Below, piece after piece: positions 1-5,729 of a DNA stretch of 5,729 bases. Location: NCBI GenBank assembly GCA_017848075.1, contig JAGALG010000113.1, positions 1 to 5,729 of the forward strand, written 5' to 3'. The translations under genes were made by a program, and so were the position numbers. Numbering within the stretch: position 1 is the stretch's first letter; every line of letters starts with the position of its first letter. Source of the stretch: Oscillospiraceae bacterium (GTDB lineage: Bacteria > Bacillota > Clostridia > Oscillospirales > Ruminococcaceae). The notes beneath the pieces are model-generated. The model was not told where the DNA came from, did no database searches, and was given only the letters and a program-made list of their open reading frames with translations.

Positions 1-1
1 A

Positions 2-31
2 GAAATTTTGCGAGGTGAAACACATGAATAA
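2..31 (+). CDS. 3' end of an upstream gene, possibly a PadR-family regulator (partial)
   Basis: Only the last few codons could lie in the window. The frame beginning at base 2 stays open and reads EILRGETHE before a TAA at 29-31, overlapping the ATG of the next gene at 24. Such overlaps are usual in PadR-HAAS gene pairs, and a short polar end fits PadR C-termini, but nine residues cannot prove identity. The frame beginning at base 1 is an alternative: it closes with TGA at 16-18, just before the next gene. Which frame is used, and whether the gene is padR, is inferred from the usual gene order around HAAS-domain genes. Confidence 0.3.
   Translation, partial: EILRGETHE
12..17 (+). promoter_or_regulatory. 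Ribosome binding site of the HAAS gene
   Basis: GAGGTG lies six bases before the ATG at 24. It decides the start, because an upstream in-frame GTG at 15-17 would have to use bases of this same site as its initiation codon. Confidence 0.7.
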
Positions 32-839
32 ACTGGAATATCTGAATCAACTGGAAACGATCTTGAAAAAGCATCTTTCCAAAGCGGAAGTTGATGATAT
101 TATCCGTGATTATGCGGAATTTTTTGAGGAAGGCCGCCGTCAGGGAAAAAACGATGCTGAAATTTCTGCCAAACTGGGTTCTCCGGAACTGATTGCAGAA
201 CAAATCATGGAAGAAAACGGCCTGAATTCCACCGCCTCTGCTTCCAAAACGGAGTTTAAAATTCCGGAAATTAAATTTGAATGGCACCGAAAAGAGAAAA
301 AACAGGCGAAAGAAGAGGAATCAAGCGCAGAGGATGCCGACTTTGAGCCTGTCAACAAAGAGAAACATTTTAAAGTTGACAGCAAGGAAAGGAGCGGATG
401 TCTGGGCTCTGCTTTGATCTTTCTGCTGAAAGCTTCCGTTCTTTGTCTTGCAATTCCTTGTCTGCTGCTGTGCTTCGGCGCTGTGGTTGCTGCTTTGTTC
501 TGTGCCTTTGCTGCGTTGGTCGCCCTGTTTGTGACTGTGATCGTTGGCTTCTTCGCAGCTGCATTGGTGTCCCACTTCCTGACATGGCAGGTCACCGCCT
601 TTGCGATTTGTGCATGCATCGCACTGTTGGCTTTGATTTGCTGCTTCGGGGCTCTGCTTCTGATGCTGCTAACTTATTGCGGCAGATTGTTCATGCAAAT
701 TCTGCGCAGCTTATTGAACTGGCCAAAAAATCTTGTACCTGTGGCTTCTGCTCTGTCGGTTAACCCACCGGAATACAAAACAGAAAGTCCGAATCAAAAA
801 GAATCGGATGAGGAAGAGGAGGTTGAGTTTTATGAATAG
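24..839 (+). CDS. HAAS/DUF1700-domain integral membrane protein
   Basis: A 271-residue membrane protein. Residues 1-66 match the HAAS (DUF1700) pattern: an N-terminal helix starting MNKLEYLNQLE, then an acidic helix around DDIIRDYAEFFEEG, then the typical end LGSPELIAEQI (51-61). Residues 67-125 are a charged, probably cytoplasmic linker. Residues about 129-219 are strongly hydrophobic and could form three or four membrane helices. The tail (250-271) is very acidic. In Firmicutes this domain is often encoded beside PadR repressors, and it is thought to act as a helical adaptor in envelope or signalling modules; its biochemical role is not established. I chose the ATG at 24 over the in-frame GTG at 15, because that GTG is part of the Shine-Dalgarno GAGGTG six bases upstream of the ATG. 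The gene overlaps the next one by eight bases, so the two are probably co-translated. Confidence 0.85.
   Translation: MNKLEYLNQLETILKKHLSKAEVDDIIRDYAEFFEEGRRQGKNDAEISAKLGSPELIAEQIMEENGLNSTASASKTEFKIPEIKFEWHRKEKKQAKEEESSAEDADFEPVNKEKHFKVDSKERSGCLGSALIFLLKASVLCLAIPCLLLCFGAVVAALFCAFAALVALFVTVIVGFFAAALVSHFLTWQVTAFAICACIALLALICCFGALLLMLLTYCGRLFMQILRSLLNWPKNLVPVASALSVNPPEYKTESPNQKESDEEEEVEFYE
817..822 (+). promoter_or_regulatory. Ribosome binding site of the 832-2001 gene
   Basis: AGGAGG lies nine bases before the ATG at 832, inside the acidic 3' end of the HAAS gene. It supports a start at 832 rather than the longer reading frame from 733, whose first 33 codons merely overlap the HAAS gene and encode no membrane-anchor pattern. 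Confidence 0.75.
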
Positions 840-2001
840 CCTGAAAAAAATTGCCGCTATTTCGGCCATCATCTTTGCTATCGCTCTCCTGTTGACAATC
901 ATTCTGACCCCCTTCGCTGTATCCAGCGGCATCGACTTTTACAACTCCATCATCGACAAAGCTGTAGAAAAACAGGATGAATATTGGACAGAAGTAACTT
1001 TGGACAGTACTGTGACCGATCTTCTGCTTTTGGACAGTGGCTACTACGGAAGAATTACGATTGAAGAATCTCCGGACAAACAGATCCACATTTGGAATCA
1101 GGATATTGGCTTCGAGTATATCCAGCCGGAAGTCCATCTCAGTGGTAATAACGCAGAGGTTTCCTTTCTGTGGGTCAATGACCCCAAGCTGTCAGAAGAA
1201 AACATTCTGCAAATCATTGCTGCCAATTTGGACAACCATTACCGCCAGACCATTATTCAGCTCCCAGCACATGCTTCCCTTCTGCTGGATGAGAACGATC
1301 TCGGGGATTACTACTATCACCTCGATTTGGAATATGATGGCTTTGCCAACTATGAGCCTCTCCGCAAACAGCTTGATGACTGGTATGCTGCTTCCCAGAT
1401 TGAAGTGTTCTACAACAATTATGTAAGCGAACTGGAGCAACTACTGTTGGATATTGAAGAGTCCCGCCTGCATATTACAGAAAATCTGTACTGGCAAACA
1501 TCGGTGGAACAATTCCAGAGTGAGTTTGCAGTACAATACGCACAGATCAGAGATAAGCGCATGAACCTCTTAACAGAGGCCTATGATTTCCAGTCTTCTT
1601 ACAGCAATGCTGCTCCGGAAACTTTGGAAGCCGCTTTCAAGGAATATGCTGCTGTAATCGAAGAATTGGGAACCGCGGAGCATCAGTACGACCTGTTGAC
1701 CGTACAGCGTCAGGAGGCAGAAAGCAAGCTGGCGGAAGGTGATATCTCTGAGGAAACCTTTATGAAGATCTGCGACAGTAGCTTCCTGGGTCAGGCTGAT
1801 TTGGAAGTGACCATCTCCAAACTGCAGCAGAAATTATATACCTATCTGCGCCAGGATGTAAAAGAGGAAGATCTCCCTGCAGAACTGACTATCAAGCAAA
1901 CAGAACCAATCGAAGAAACTGAGATTGTTGAAACAACAGAACCCGTAACGGCTACTACCGACGAACCGATCACAGAAACCACTGAAGACAGTGAAAATTA
2001 A
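832..2001 (+). CDS. Membrane-anchored extracytoplasmic protein of unknown function
   Basis: A 389-residue protein that I cannot assign to a named family. Residues 4-6 are basic-containing (LKK) and residues 8-30 form one hydrophobic segment, best read as an uncleaved anchor or signal peptide with the rest outside. Residues about 52-165 look beta-rich, with short alternating strands such as GRITIEES and IHIWNQ. This is loosely like the DUF4097-type adhesin domains often found downstream of PadR/HAAS genes, but the match is weak. Residues about 170-345 are mostly helical and charged, consistent with coiled coil. Residues 353-389 are rich in Thr and Glu with repeated TE/ETT units, like a wall-spanning or disordered tail; there is no LPXTG motif. 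It overlaps the HAAS gene by eight bases, which suggests the two proteins act together at the membrane. Function is unknown. Confidence 0.8.
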   Translation: MNSLKKIAAISAIIFAIALLLTIILTPFAVSSGIDFYNSIIDKAVEKQDEYWTEVTLDSTVTDLLLLDSGYYGRITIEESPDKQIHIWNQDIGFEYIQPEVHLSGNNAEVSFLWVNDPKLSEENILQIIAANLDNHYRQTIIQLPAHASLLLDENDLGDYYYHLDLEYDGFANYEPLRKQLDDWYAASQIEVFYNNYVSELEQLLLDIEESRLHITENLYWQTSVEQFQSEFAVQYAQIRDKRMNLLTEAYDFQSSYSNAAPETLEAAFKEYAAVIEELGTAEHQYDLLTVQRQEAESKLAEGDISEETFMKICDSSFLGQADLEVTISKLQQKLYTYLRQDVKEEDLPAELTIKQTEPIEETEIVETTEPVTATTDEPITETTEDSEN

Positions 2002-2033
2002 AGAAAACAACGAGTAAGAAGAGTGAAGATAGA

Positions 2034-2075
2034 GGCTGTTCTCCCAACTGCGGAGGGCAGCCTTCGCTGTTTTTT
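2034..2075 (+). terminator. Possible intrinsic terminator after the membrane-protein operon
   Basis: GGCTGTTCTCC (2034-2044) can pair with GGAGGGCAGCC (2052-2062): an 11-bp stem with two G-U pairs and a seven-base loop. The six-T run (2070-2075) starts seven bases after the stem, farther than usual. A shorter competing hairpin, CAGC-CTTC-GCTG (2058-2069), sits directly against the T-run. Either form could terminate plus-strand transcripts. Confidence 0.5.
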
Positions 2076-2087
2076 ATTACTGCATAA

Positions 2088-2118
2088 AAAACTCCGCTGA
2101 GAAGTTCAGCGGAGTTTT
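2088..2118. terminator. Bidirectional intrinsic terminator between convergent genes
   Basis: AAAACTCCGCTGA (2088-2100) pairs perfectly with TCAGCGGAGTTTT (2106-2118), giving a 13-bp stem with a five-base loop. T-rich sequence follows on the plus strand, and the A-run at 2086-2091 gives a six-T tail on the minus strand. It lies 87 bases after the plus-strand operon stop and five bases after the stop of the minus-strand HAD gene, so it can serve both. Confidence 0.88.
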
Positions 2119-2122
2119 ACTT

Positions 2123-2959
2123 TTATTTTCTATTTTCTCGTTGAAGGATAAAGTCCGGAACACAGTTGACGGTTGGCGGAAGAATGACATCAGCCGCTTC
2201 TTTCACAGGATTTGGAGCTTCTGCTACAACAACTGCCAAATCTGCAGCCTGCAGCATCGGCAGATCATTGTAATTATCTCCGAAGGCAGCACTGTAATCA
2301 GCTCCAAGCTGTTCTTTCAGCCAGCGAAGGGCAGTTCCCTTCCCGGAGCCGGCCGCTACCACATCCAGAATCCAGCGGCTGGGGTTGTATGGGCTTTGAT
2401 GGAGATAGCATTCGATCTCTTGCAATTCCTGCAGCAATTCGCAGGCTTTTCGCAAAGTTTGCTCGTCACCCACCATATCAAAAATCAAAACCTGTCCTTC
2501 TGTCACGCAGGAACACAAATCAGCCTGAACTCTCTCTTCATCATGGATCAAGCCCAAATTATTTTGCAATGTGGAAGCCCCATATTTGGAAGGCTCCGTG
2601 CCATAAAGCAGGCAGCGTTGCTCCTCATCTTTATAGAGAACGAGACCATAGGGACAGTTCAACGAATGAAGTCGCTGAACTACCTTTTCTGCTGTATAGG
2701 AGTCAATAGCCCAAACCTTTTGAATCTGCTTCTTTTCACAATCGTAAATCAAAGAACCGCTGAGACAAATGGCCGGTACTTTCAAATGGCACGCCTCGAT
2801 CACAGGAAGAGAAGTGGACAGATAGCGTCCGGTCACAATGGTAAACAAAATATCCCGTTCCACCATTTGATGAACCAGCCTGCAGGTATCTTCCGTCAAG
2901 CCAAAACCCTGACGAGCCAGTGTTCCATCTACATCCGAGCAGTACAGCCATCGTTCCAT
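2123..2959 (-). CDS. Cof-type HAD-superfamily phosphatase (subclass IIB)
   Basis: A 278-residue cytoplasmic phosphatase of usual Cof-family length. All four HAD motifs are visible: motif I DVDGT (9-13) with nucleophile Asp9 and acid/base Asp11; motif II TGR at 43-45 with Thr43; motif III Lys207 in GSGKGTALRWL; motif IV GDNYNDLPML (227-236) with metal-binding Asp228 and Asp232. The segment between motifs II and III (about 80-195) is the C2 cap that sets substrate choice. Relatives dephosphorylate sugar phosphates, pyridoxal phosphate, or flavin-pathway intermediates; the substrate cannot be read from the sequence. The start at 2959 is chosen because it begins directly with the motif I strand, has GGAGG seven bases upstream, and overlaps the preceding stop as TAATG. 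The longer in-frame start at 3085 would run into the creatininase-like gene and adds no domain. Translation is probably coupled to that gene. Confidence 0.92.
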   Translation of the reverse strand: MERWLYCSDVDGTLARQGFGLTEDTCRLVHQMVERDILFTIVTGRYLSTSLPVIEACHLKVPAICLSGSLIYDCEKKQIQKVWAIDSYTAEKVVQRLHSLNCPYGLVLYKDEEQRCLLYGTEPSKYGASTLQNNLGLIHDEERVQADLCSCVTEGQVLIFDMVGDEQTLRKACELLQELQEIECYLHQSPYNPSRWILDVVAAGSGKGTALRWLKEQLGADYSAAFGDNYNDLPMLQAADLAVVVAEAPNPVKEAADVILPPTVNCVPDFILQRENRK

Positions 2960-3726
2960 TATTTTGCCTCCAGCTCTGCTTTTTTCAGTTCCTCCAGGAA
3001 GTCCACAATGTAATCCGCCGTGGTTTGCAGCATCTCTTTGCCCCATTCCACAGTTGCATTCTTCGGATGATCCGCACCAACCCAACCATTATCCGTGAAG
3101 CGGGTGATTTTACGGCAGATCACAATTGGCACACCTTTGTATTCCACATTCTTGAAGCCGGTACGGGTCATATTTTCAGTCACATCGTTATGAATATTCT
3201 GTTCCTGCAGTGCATTCCAATCCACTAAGCTTGGATCGACAGCAAGAATGCCAGAGGTTTCCTCCGCACCGCCGTGACCGCCCTTCCAGGCTGGATTCAG
3301 ATCCCATGCCATGAGCCACCAGTTGAGGATCACACCCAAACCGCCTTTTGCATCCAAATCCAAGGATACTTTCTCCAGAGTGGAGGTATTGCCGCCATGA
3401 CCGTTCAGGAAAACGATTTTTCTTGCACCATGGCTCCAAAGGCCTTCCACTACTTTGGAAACAACCGTATACAAGCCATCCGGACCAAGATTGATGGTTC
3501 CCGGGAAAGGAGACAGATACTCTGTAGCGCCGTATGGAATCGTTGGAGCGATCAAAACAGAAGATTTCTCTTCGATCAAATCCAAAATTTTATCCGGAAT
3601 CAATGTATCCGTGCCCAATGGCATATGGGTACCATGACACTCGATACTGCCGATGGCGATCATAACCATATCGTTTTCATTAAAGTATTTCTCTGCCTGC
3701 GGCCAGGTCAGTCGGGCTAATCTCAT
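2959..3726 (-). CDS. Creatininase-family metal-dependent amidohydrolase
   Basis: A 255-residue protein of normal creatininase-family length. Family signatures are clear: GSIECHGTHMPLGTDT (26-41), with likely metal ligands Glu29, His31 and Asp40; FLNGHGGN (106-113) with His110; and GGHGGAEETS (149-158), with His151 and a conserved Glu. The family hydrolyses C-N bonds in small cyclic or linear amides. Members include creatininase, the formamide hydrolase ArfB of archaeal flavin/F420 synthesis, and MftE of mycofactocin maturation. The NGHGGN form is common among the non-creatininase members, so a true creatininase is not implied. No mycofactocin genes are nearby. AAAGGAGG lies eight bases before the ATG. 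The gene follows aspS by 68 bases with a terminator between them, and its stop overlaps the HAD start by one base, so the two enzymes are probably made together and may act on related metabolites. Confidence 0.9.
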   Translation of the reverse strand: MRLARLTWPQAEKYFNENDMVMIAIGSIECHGTHMPLGTDTLIPDKILDLIEEKSSVLIAPTIPYGATEYLSPFPGTINLGPDGLYTVVSKVVEGLWSHGARKIVFLNGHGGNTSTLEKVSLDLDAKGGLGVILNWWLMAWDLNPAWKGGHGGAEETSGILAVDPSLVDWNALQEQNIHNDVTENMTRTGFKNVEYKGVPIVICRKITRFTDNGWVGADHPKNATVEWGKEMLQTTADYIVDFLEELKKAELEAK

Positions 3727-3752
3727 AAAAGTGACCTCCTTTATCGATACAG

Positions 3753-3786
3753 CAAAAGCCGGACAAGCGATGTTGTCCGGCTTTTG
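3753..3786 (-). terminator. Intrinsic terminator downstream of aspS
   Basis: A perfect 14-bp stem: CAAAAGCCGGACAA (3753-3766) pairs with TTGTCCGGCTTTTG (3773-3786) around a six-base loop. On the minus strand it begins eight bases after the aspS stop and ends in a short four-T tract. The tract is short and interrupted, so some read-through into the creatininase-like gene is plausible. Confidence 0.8.
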
Positions 3787-3794
3787 GCCGAGTT

Positions 3795-5582
3795 TTATTT
3801 CTCTTCGTCTGCAACAACAGCGATTGCCAGCTCAGCCAGAGATTTGTCTTCTACAAAGTCTGGGCAGTTGGTCATCAGCTCGCTTGCATTCTGCACTTTC
3901 GGGAAGGCGATAACATCACGGATGTTTTCGGTACCGGTCATGATCATAATCAGACGGTCCAGACCGTAAGCCATACCGCCATGTGGTGGAACACCGTATT
4001 TGAAGGCGTTCAGCAGGAAGCCAAAACGCTCCATTGCCTGTTCTTCGGTGAAGCCCAGGGCTTTGAACATTTTATTCTGGATCTCAGGGTCATTGATACG
4101 GATAGAACCACCGCCCACTTCGTAACCGTTGATGATTACATCGTAAGCTCTTGCCAGACAATGCTCTTTATCGTTCTCCAATGCATCCAGCTGATCCAGT
4201 TTTGGAGAGGTAAATGGATGATGTTTCGCAGCATAACGGCCTTCTTCCTCGTCATACTCGAACAGTGGGAAATCGGTTACCCACAGGAAGTCGTAGGTAT
4301 TTGGCTCGATCAGGTTCAGTTTGCGTGCCAGATGGTTACGCAGCTGACCCAGAGAGTCGTAAACTACATTGTCTTTATCTGCTACGATCAGCAGAACGTC
4401 TCCTGTTTCTGCACCCATGCGCTCACGAATCGCAGCCACTTCTTCTGCTTTCAGGAATTTCTCGAAGGAAGAAGATTCACCGTCAGCAGTCAGACGGGTA
4501 AAGGCCAAACCTTTTGCACGGTATGTTTTTACGAAATCAGTCAGTTTATCGATTTCTTTTCTGGTCAGAGTGGAAGCCGCACCTTTTACATTAATACCAC
4601 GAACGCTGCCGCCATTTGCCAGAGCACCTGCAAACACTTTGAATTCGCAGTCAGTCAACAGGTCAGACAGGTTGCACAGTTCCAGACCAAAGCGGGTATC
4701 CGGTTTATCGATACCATAGCGATCCATCGCTTCAGAGTATGGAATACGGCGGAATGGAGTTGCCACATCATAATCCAGGAATTCTTTAAACACGCGTTTG
4801 ATGAAGCCCTCGTTGATGGTCATTACATCTTCCTCGTCAACAAAGGACATTTCCACGTCGATCTGAGTGAACTCAGGCTGACGGTCTGCACGCAGGTCTT
4901 CATCACGGAAGCAACGAGCGATCTGCATATATCTGTCGTAACCGGAAAGCATCAACAGCTGTTTGTACAGCTGTGGAGACTGTGGCAGCGCATAGAACTT
5001 GCCGTGGTGTACACGGGATGGTACCAGGTAGTCACGAGCGCCCTCTGGGGTGGATTTGATCAGAATAGGGGTCTCCACTTCAATAAAGCCATTTTCATCG
5101 AAGTAGTCACGAGCAATCTTCACGATTTTATGACGGGAGATGATGCGGTTCTGCAGCTCGCTTCTGCGAAGATCCAGATAACGATATTTCAGACGCAGTT
5201 CTTCTTTTACATTGGTAGTATCGGTGATCTCGAATGGTGGAGTCTCGGATTTTGCGAGGATGCGCAGATCGTTGACTTTGATTTCGATCATACCGGTTGG
5301 GATCTCCTTGTTGACGGACTCACGAGCACATACAACACCCTGTGCCATGAGAACGAACTCAGAACGAGCGCTGGCTGCTTTCTCGAAAACAGCACGGTCA
5401 GTCGTATCATTGAAGGACAGCTGAACGATACCGCTGCGGTCTCTCAAATCGATGAACATCAGGTTGCCAAGGTCGCGGTTTCTCTGTACCCAGCCGGAAA
5501 CAACAACGGTCTGACCGATATGTTCCTCGCGGAGAGTACCGCAGTAGTGGGTCCGTTTCAGGCCCTGCATAGTATCTGCCAT
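3795..5582 (-). CDS. aspS: Aspartyl-tRNA synthetase, bacterial type
   Basis: A complete 595-residue class II synthetase that charges tRNA-Asp with aspartate using ATP. An N-terminal OB-fold anticodon-binding domain spans about 8-115 (GWVQRNRDLG, 30-39). The catalytic core has motif 1 near 163-178, the flipping loop TPEGARDYLVPSR (178-190), QSPQLYKQ (201-208), motif 2 FRDEDLRADRQPEF (225-238), and motif 3 GMAYGLDRL (536-544) with the ATP-binding Arg543. About residues 285-425 form the GAD insertion typical of bacterial enzymes. Length matches the roughly 590-residue bacterial family. Leu38 in RDLG corresponds to the Leu of E. coli AspRS rather than the His reported in non-discriminating Pseudomonas AspRS, so it may be tRNA-Asp specific; this is weak evidence. 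The ATG at 5582 is nine bases after AAGGAGG; an in-frame ATG at 5615 lies upstream of that site and is not conserved in the family. It is preceded by a T-box leader. Confidence 0.98.
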   Translation of the reverse strand: MADTMQGLKRTHYCGTLREEHIGQTVVVSGWVQRNRDLGNLMFIDLRDRSGIVQLSFNDTTDRAVFEKAASARSEFVLMAQGVVCARESVNKEIPTGMIEIKVNDLRILAKSETPPFEITDTTNVKEELRLKYRYLDLRRSELQNRIISRHKIVKIARDYFDENGFIEVETPILIKSTPEGARDYLVPSRVHHGKFYALPQSPQLYKQLLMLSGYDRYMQIARCFRDEDLRADRQPEFTQIDVEMSFVDEEDVMTINEGFIKRVFKEFLDYDVATPFRRIPYSEAMDRYGIDKPDTRFGLELCNLSDLLTDCEFKVFAGALANGGSVRGINVKGAASTLTRKEIDKLTDFVKTYRAKGLAFTRLTADGESSSFEKFLKAEEVAAIRERMGAETGDVLLIVADKDNVVYDSLGQLRNHLARKLNLIEPNTYDFLWVTDFPLFEYDEEEGRYAAKHHPFTSPKLDQLDALENDKEHCLARAYDVIINGYEVGGGSIRINDPEIQNKMFKALGFTEEQAMERFGFLLNAFKYGVPPHGGMAYGLDRLIMIMTGTENIRDVIAFPKVQNASELMTNCPDFVEDKSLAELAIAVVADEEK

Positions 5583-5591
5583 AATAAAATT

Positions 5592-5598
5592 CCTCCTT
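5592..5598 (-). promoter_or_regulatory. Ribosome binding site of aspS
   Basis: AAGGAGG nine bases before the ATG at 5582. It settles the start against the in-frame ATG at 5615, which would put this site inside the coding region. Confidence 0.85.
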
Positions 5599-5656
5599 AA
5601 ATAAGGTGATATCATACATACAAATGAGGGGACCTTCCAGATAAGATCTGTTTGTG

Positions 5657-5699
5657 AAAAGAAAACGCCCCTGACTGCTCCAATGAACAGTCAGGGGCG
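5657..5699 (-). terminator. T-box leader terminator hairpin upstream of aspS
   Basis: On the minus strand CGCCCCTGACTG (5699-5688) pairs perfectly with CAGTCAGGGGCG (5677-5666), a 12-bp GC-rich stem with a ten-base loop, followed by TTTTCTTTT (5665-5657). It is a classic intrinsic terminator. Its 5' arm is shared with the antiterminator, so the two folds exclude each other. It ends about 75 bases before the aspS start. Confidence 0.93.
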
Positions 5700-5729
5700 A
5701 GAATACTCACGCGGTGCCACCCTGTTTTC
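5657..5729 (-). ncRNA. T-box riboswitch controlling aspS (3' part; runs off the window)
   Basis: The minus strand carries the canonical 14-base T-box sequence AGGGTGGCACCGCG at 5723-5710. An antiterminator can form: AGGG pairs with CCCT and GCG with CGC, using CGCCCCT at 5699-5693. This leaves the seven-base bulge TGGCACC, whose TGGC would pair with the GCCA acceptor end of uncharged tRNA-Asp (discriminator G). The same CGCCCCT also forms the 5' arm of the terminator. Uncharged tRNA-Asp should therefore favour read-through into aspS, and charged tRNA should favour termination. Stem I with the specifier codon (GAC or GAT expected) lies beyond 5729, so specificity is inferred from the downstream gene. 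The promoter is also outside the window. Confidence 0.95.

Noticed and set aside
733..831. N-terminal extension of the 832-2001 protein from an upstream ATG at 733
   Set aside because: It lies in the HAAS coding region, is basic and unlike a signal sequence, and would bury the AGGAGG site at 817-822 and the anchor helix.
2141..3013. A 290-codon open frame on the plus strand, antisense to the HAD gene
   Set aside because: No recognisable motif, and the opposite strand encodes a complete HAD enzyme with all four motifs, a ribosome binding site and coupling to its neighbour.
2959..3726. Mycofactocin maturation protease (MftE) identity for the creatininase-like gene
   Set aside because: The family fits, but no mycofactocin precursor, radical SAM enzyme or partner gene is in the window; the neighbours are aspS and a HAD phosphatase.
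3981..5600. A 539-codon open frame on the plus strand, antisense to aspS
   Set aside because: It lies opposite a highly conserved synthetase gene, shows no recognisable domain and an odd composition rich in Gln, Phe, Cys and His, as expected for a mirror of aspS codon use. Its 3' part also has no terminator of its own.
5583..5615. Upstream ATG for aspS at 5615, adding 11 residues
   Set aside because: The added residues match no AspRS N-terminus and the good ribosome binding site lies downstream of that ATG.
5605..5640. A TATGAT -10-like element between the T-box terminator and aspS
   Set aside because: The -35 position about 17 bases upstream reads TGGAAG, only a half match, and the placement would bypass the T-box. 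Not enough to call a promoter.
5638..5650. Small inverted repeat CAGAT-AAG-ATCTG in the aspS leader
   Set aside because: A five-base stem with a three-base loop is easily found by chance and has no T-run or known operator match.

Overview
The window looks like chromosomal DNA from a low-to-mid GC Firmicute, most likely a gut-type member of Clostridia; the order- and genus-level placement is a guess. The signs are strong GGAGG ribosome binding sites, a T-box riboswitch in front of an aminoacyl-tRNA synthetase gene, compact intrinsic terminators, and a gene with the HAAS/DUF1700 domain that in Firmicutes usually follows a PadR-type repressor gene. I see no phage, transposon, CRISPR array, tRNA or rRNA.

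Layout. (1) Positions 1-2001, plus strand: the last codons of an upstream gene (possibly a PadR regulator), then a HAAS-domain membrane protein (24-839), then an overlapping gene (832-2001) for a membrane-anchored protein of unknown function with a coiled-coil-like region and a Thr/Glu-rich tail. (2) Positions 2002-2122: a convergent intergenic stretch with two terminator-like hairpins, the second a perfect bidirectional stem. (3) Positions 2123-3726, minus strand: a creatininase-family amidohydrolase gene followed by a Cof-type HAD phosphatase gene, joined by a one-base TAATG overlap. (4) Positions 3727-3794: an intrinsic terminator behind aspS that sits only about a dozen bases before the ribosome binding site of the creatininase-like gene. 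(5) Positions 3795-5582, minus strand: aspS, complete. (6) Positions 5583-5729: the 3' half of its T-box leader, with terminator, antiterminator and the canonical T-box sequence. The specifier stem lies beyond the window.

How they work together. The aspS unit should be controlled by uncharged tRNA-Asp. The creatininase/HAD pair is on the same strand with little room for its own promoter, so it may depend on leakage through the aspS terminator. The plus-strand pair looks like an envelope module typically regulated by a PadR repressor. Most of the window is ordinary housekeeping and accessory chromosome. The least explained parts are the 832-2001 protein and the substrate of the coupled hydrolase/phosphatase pair. 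I do not see strong evidence of a new system.
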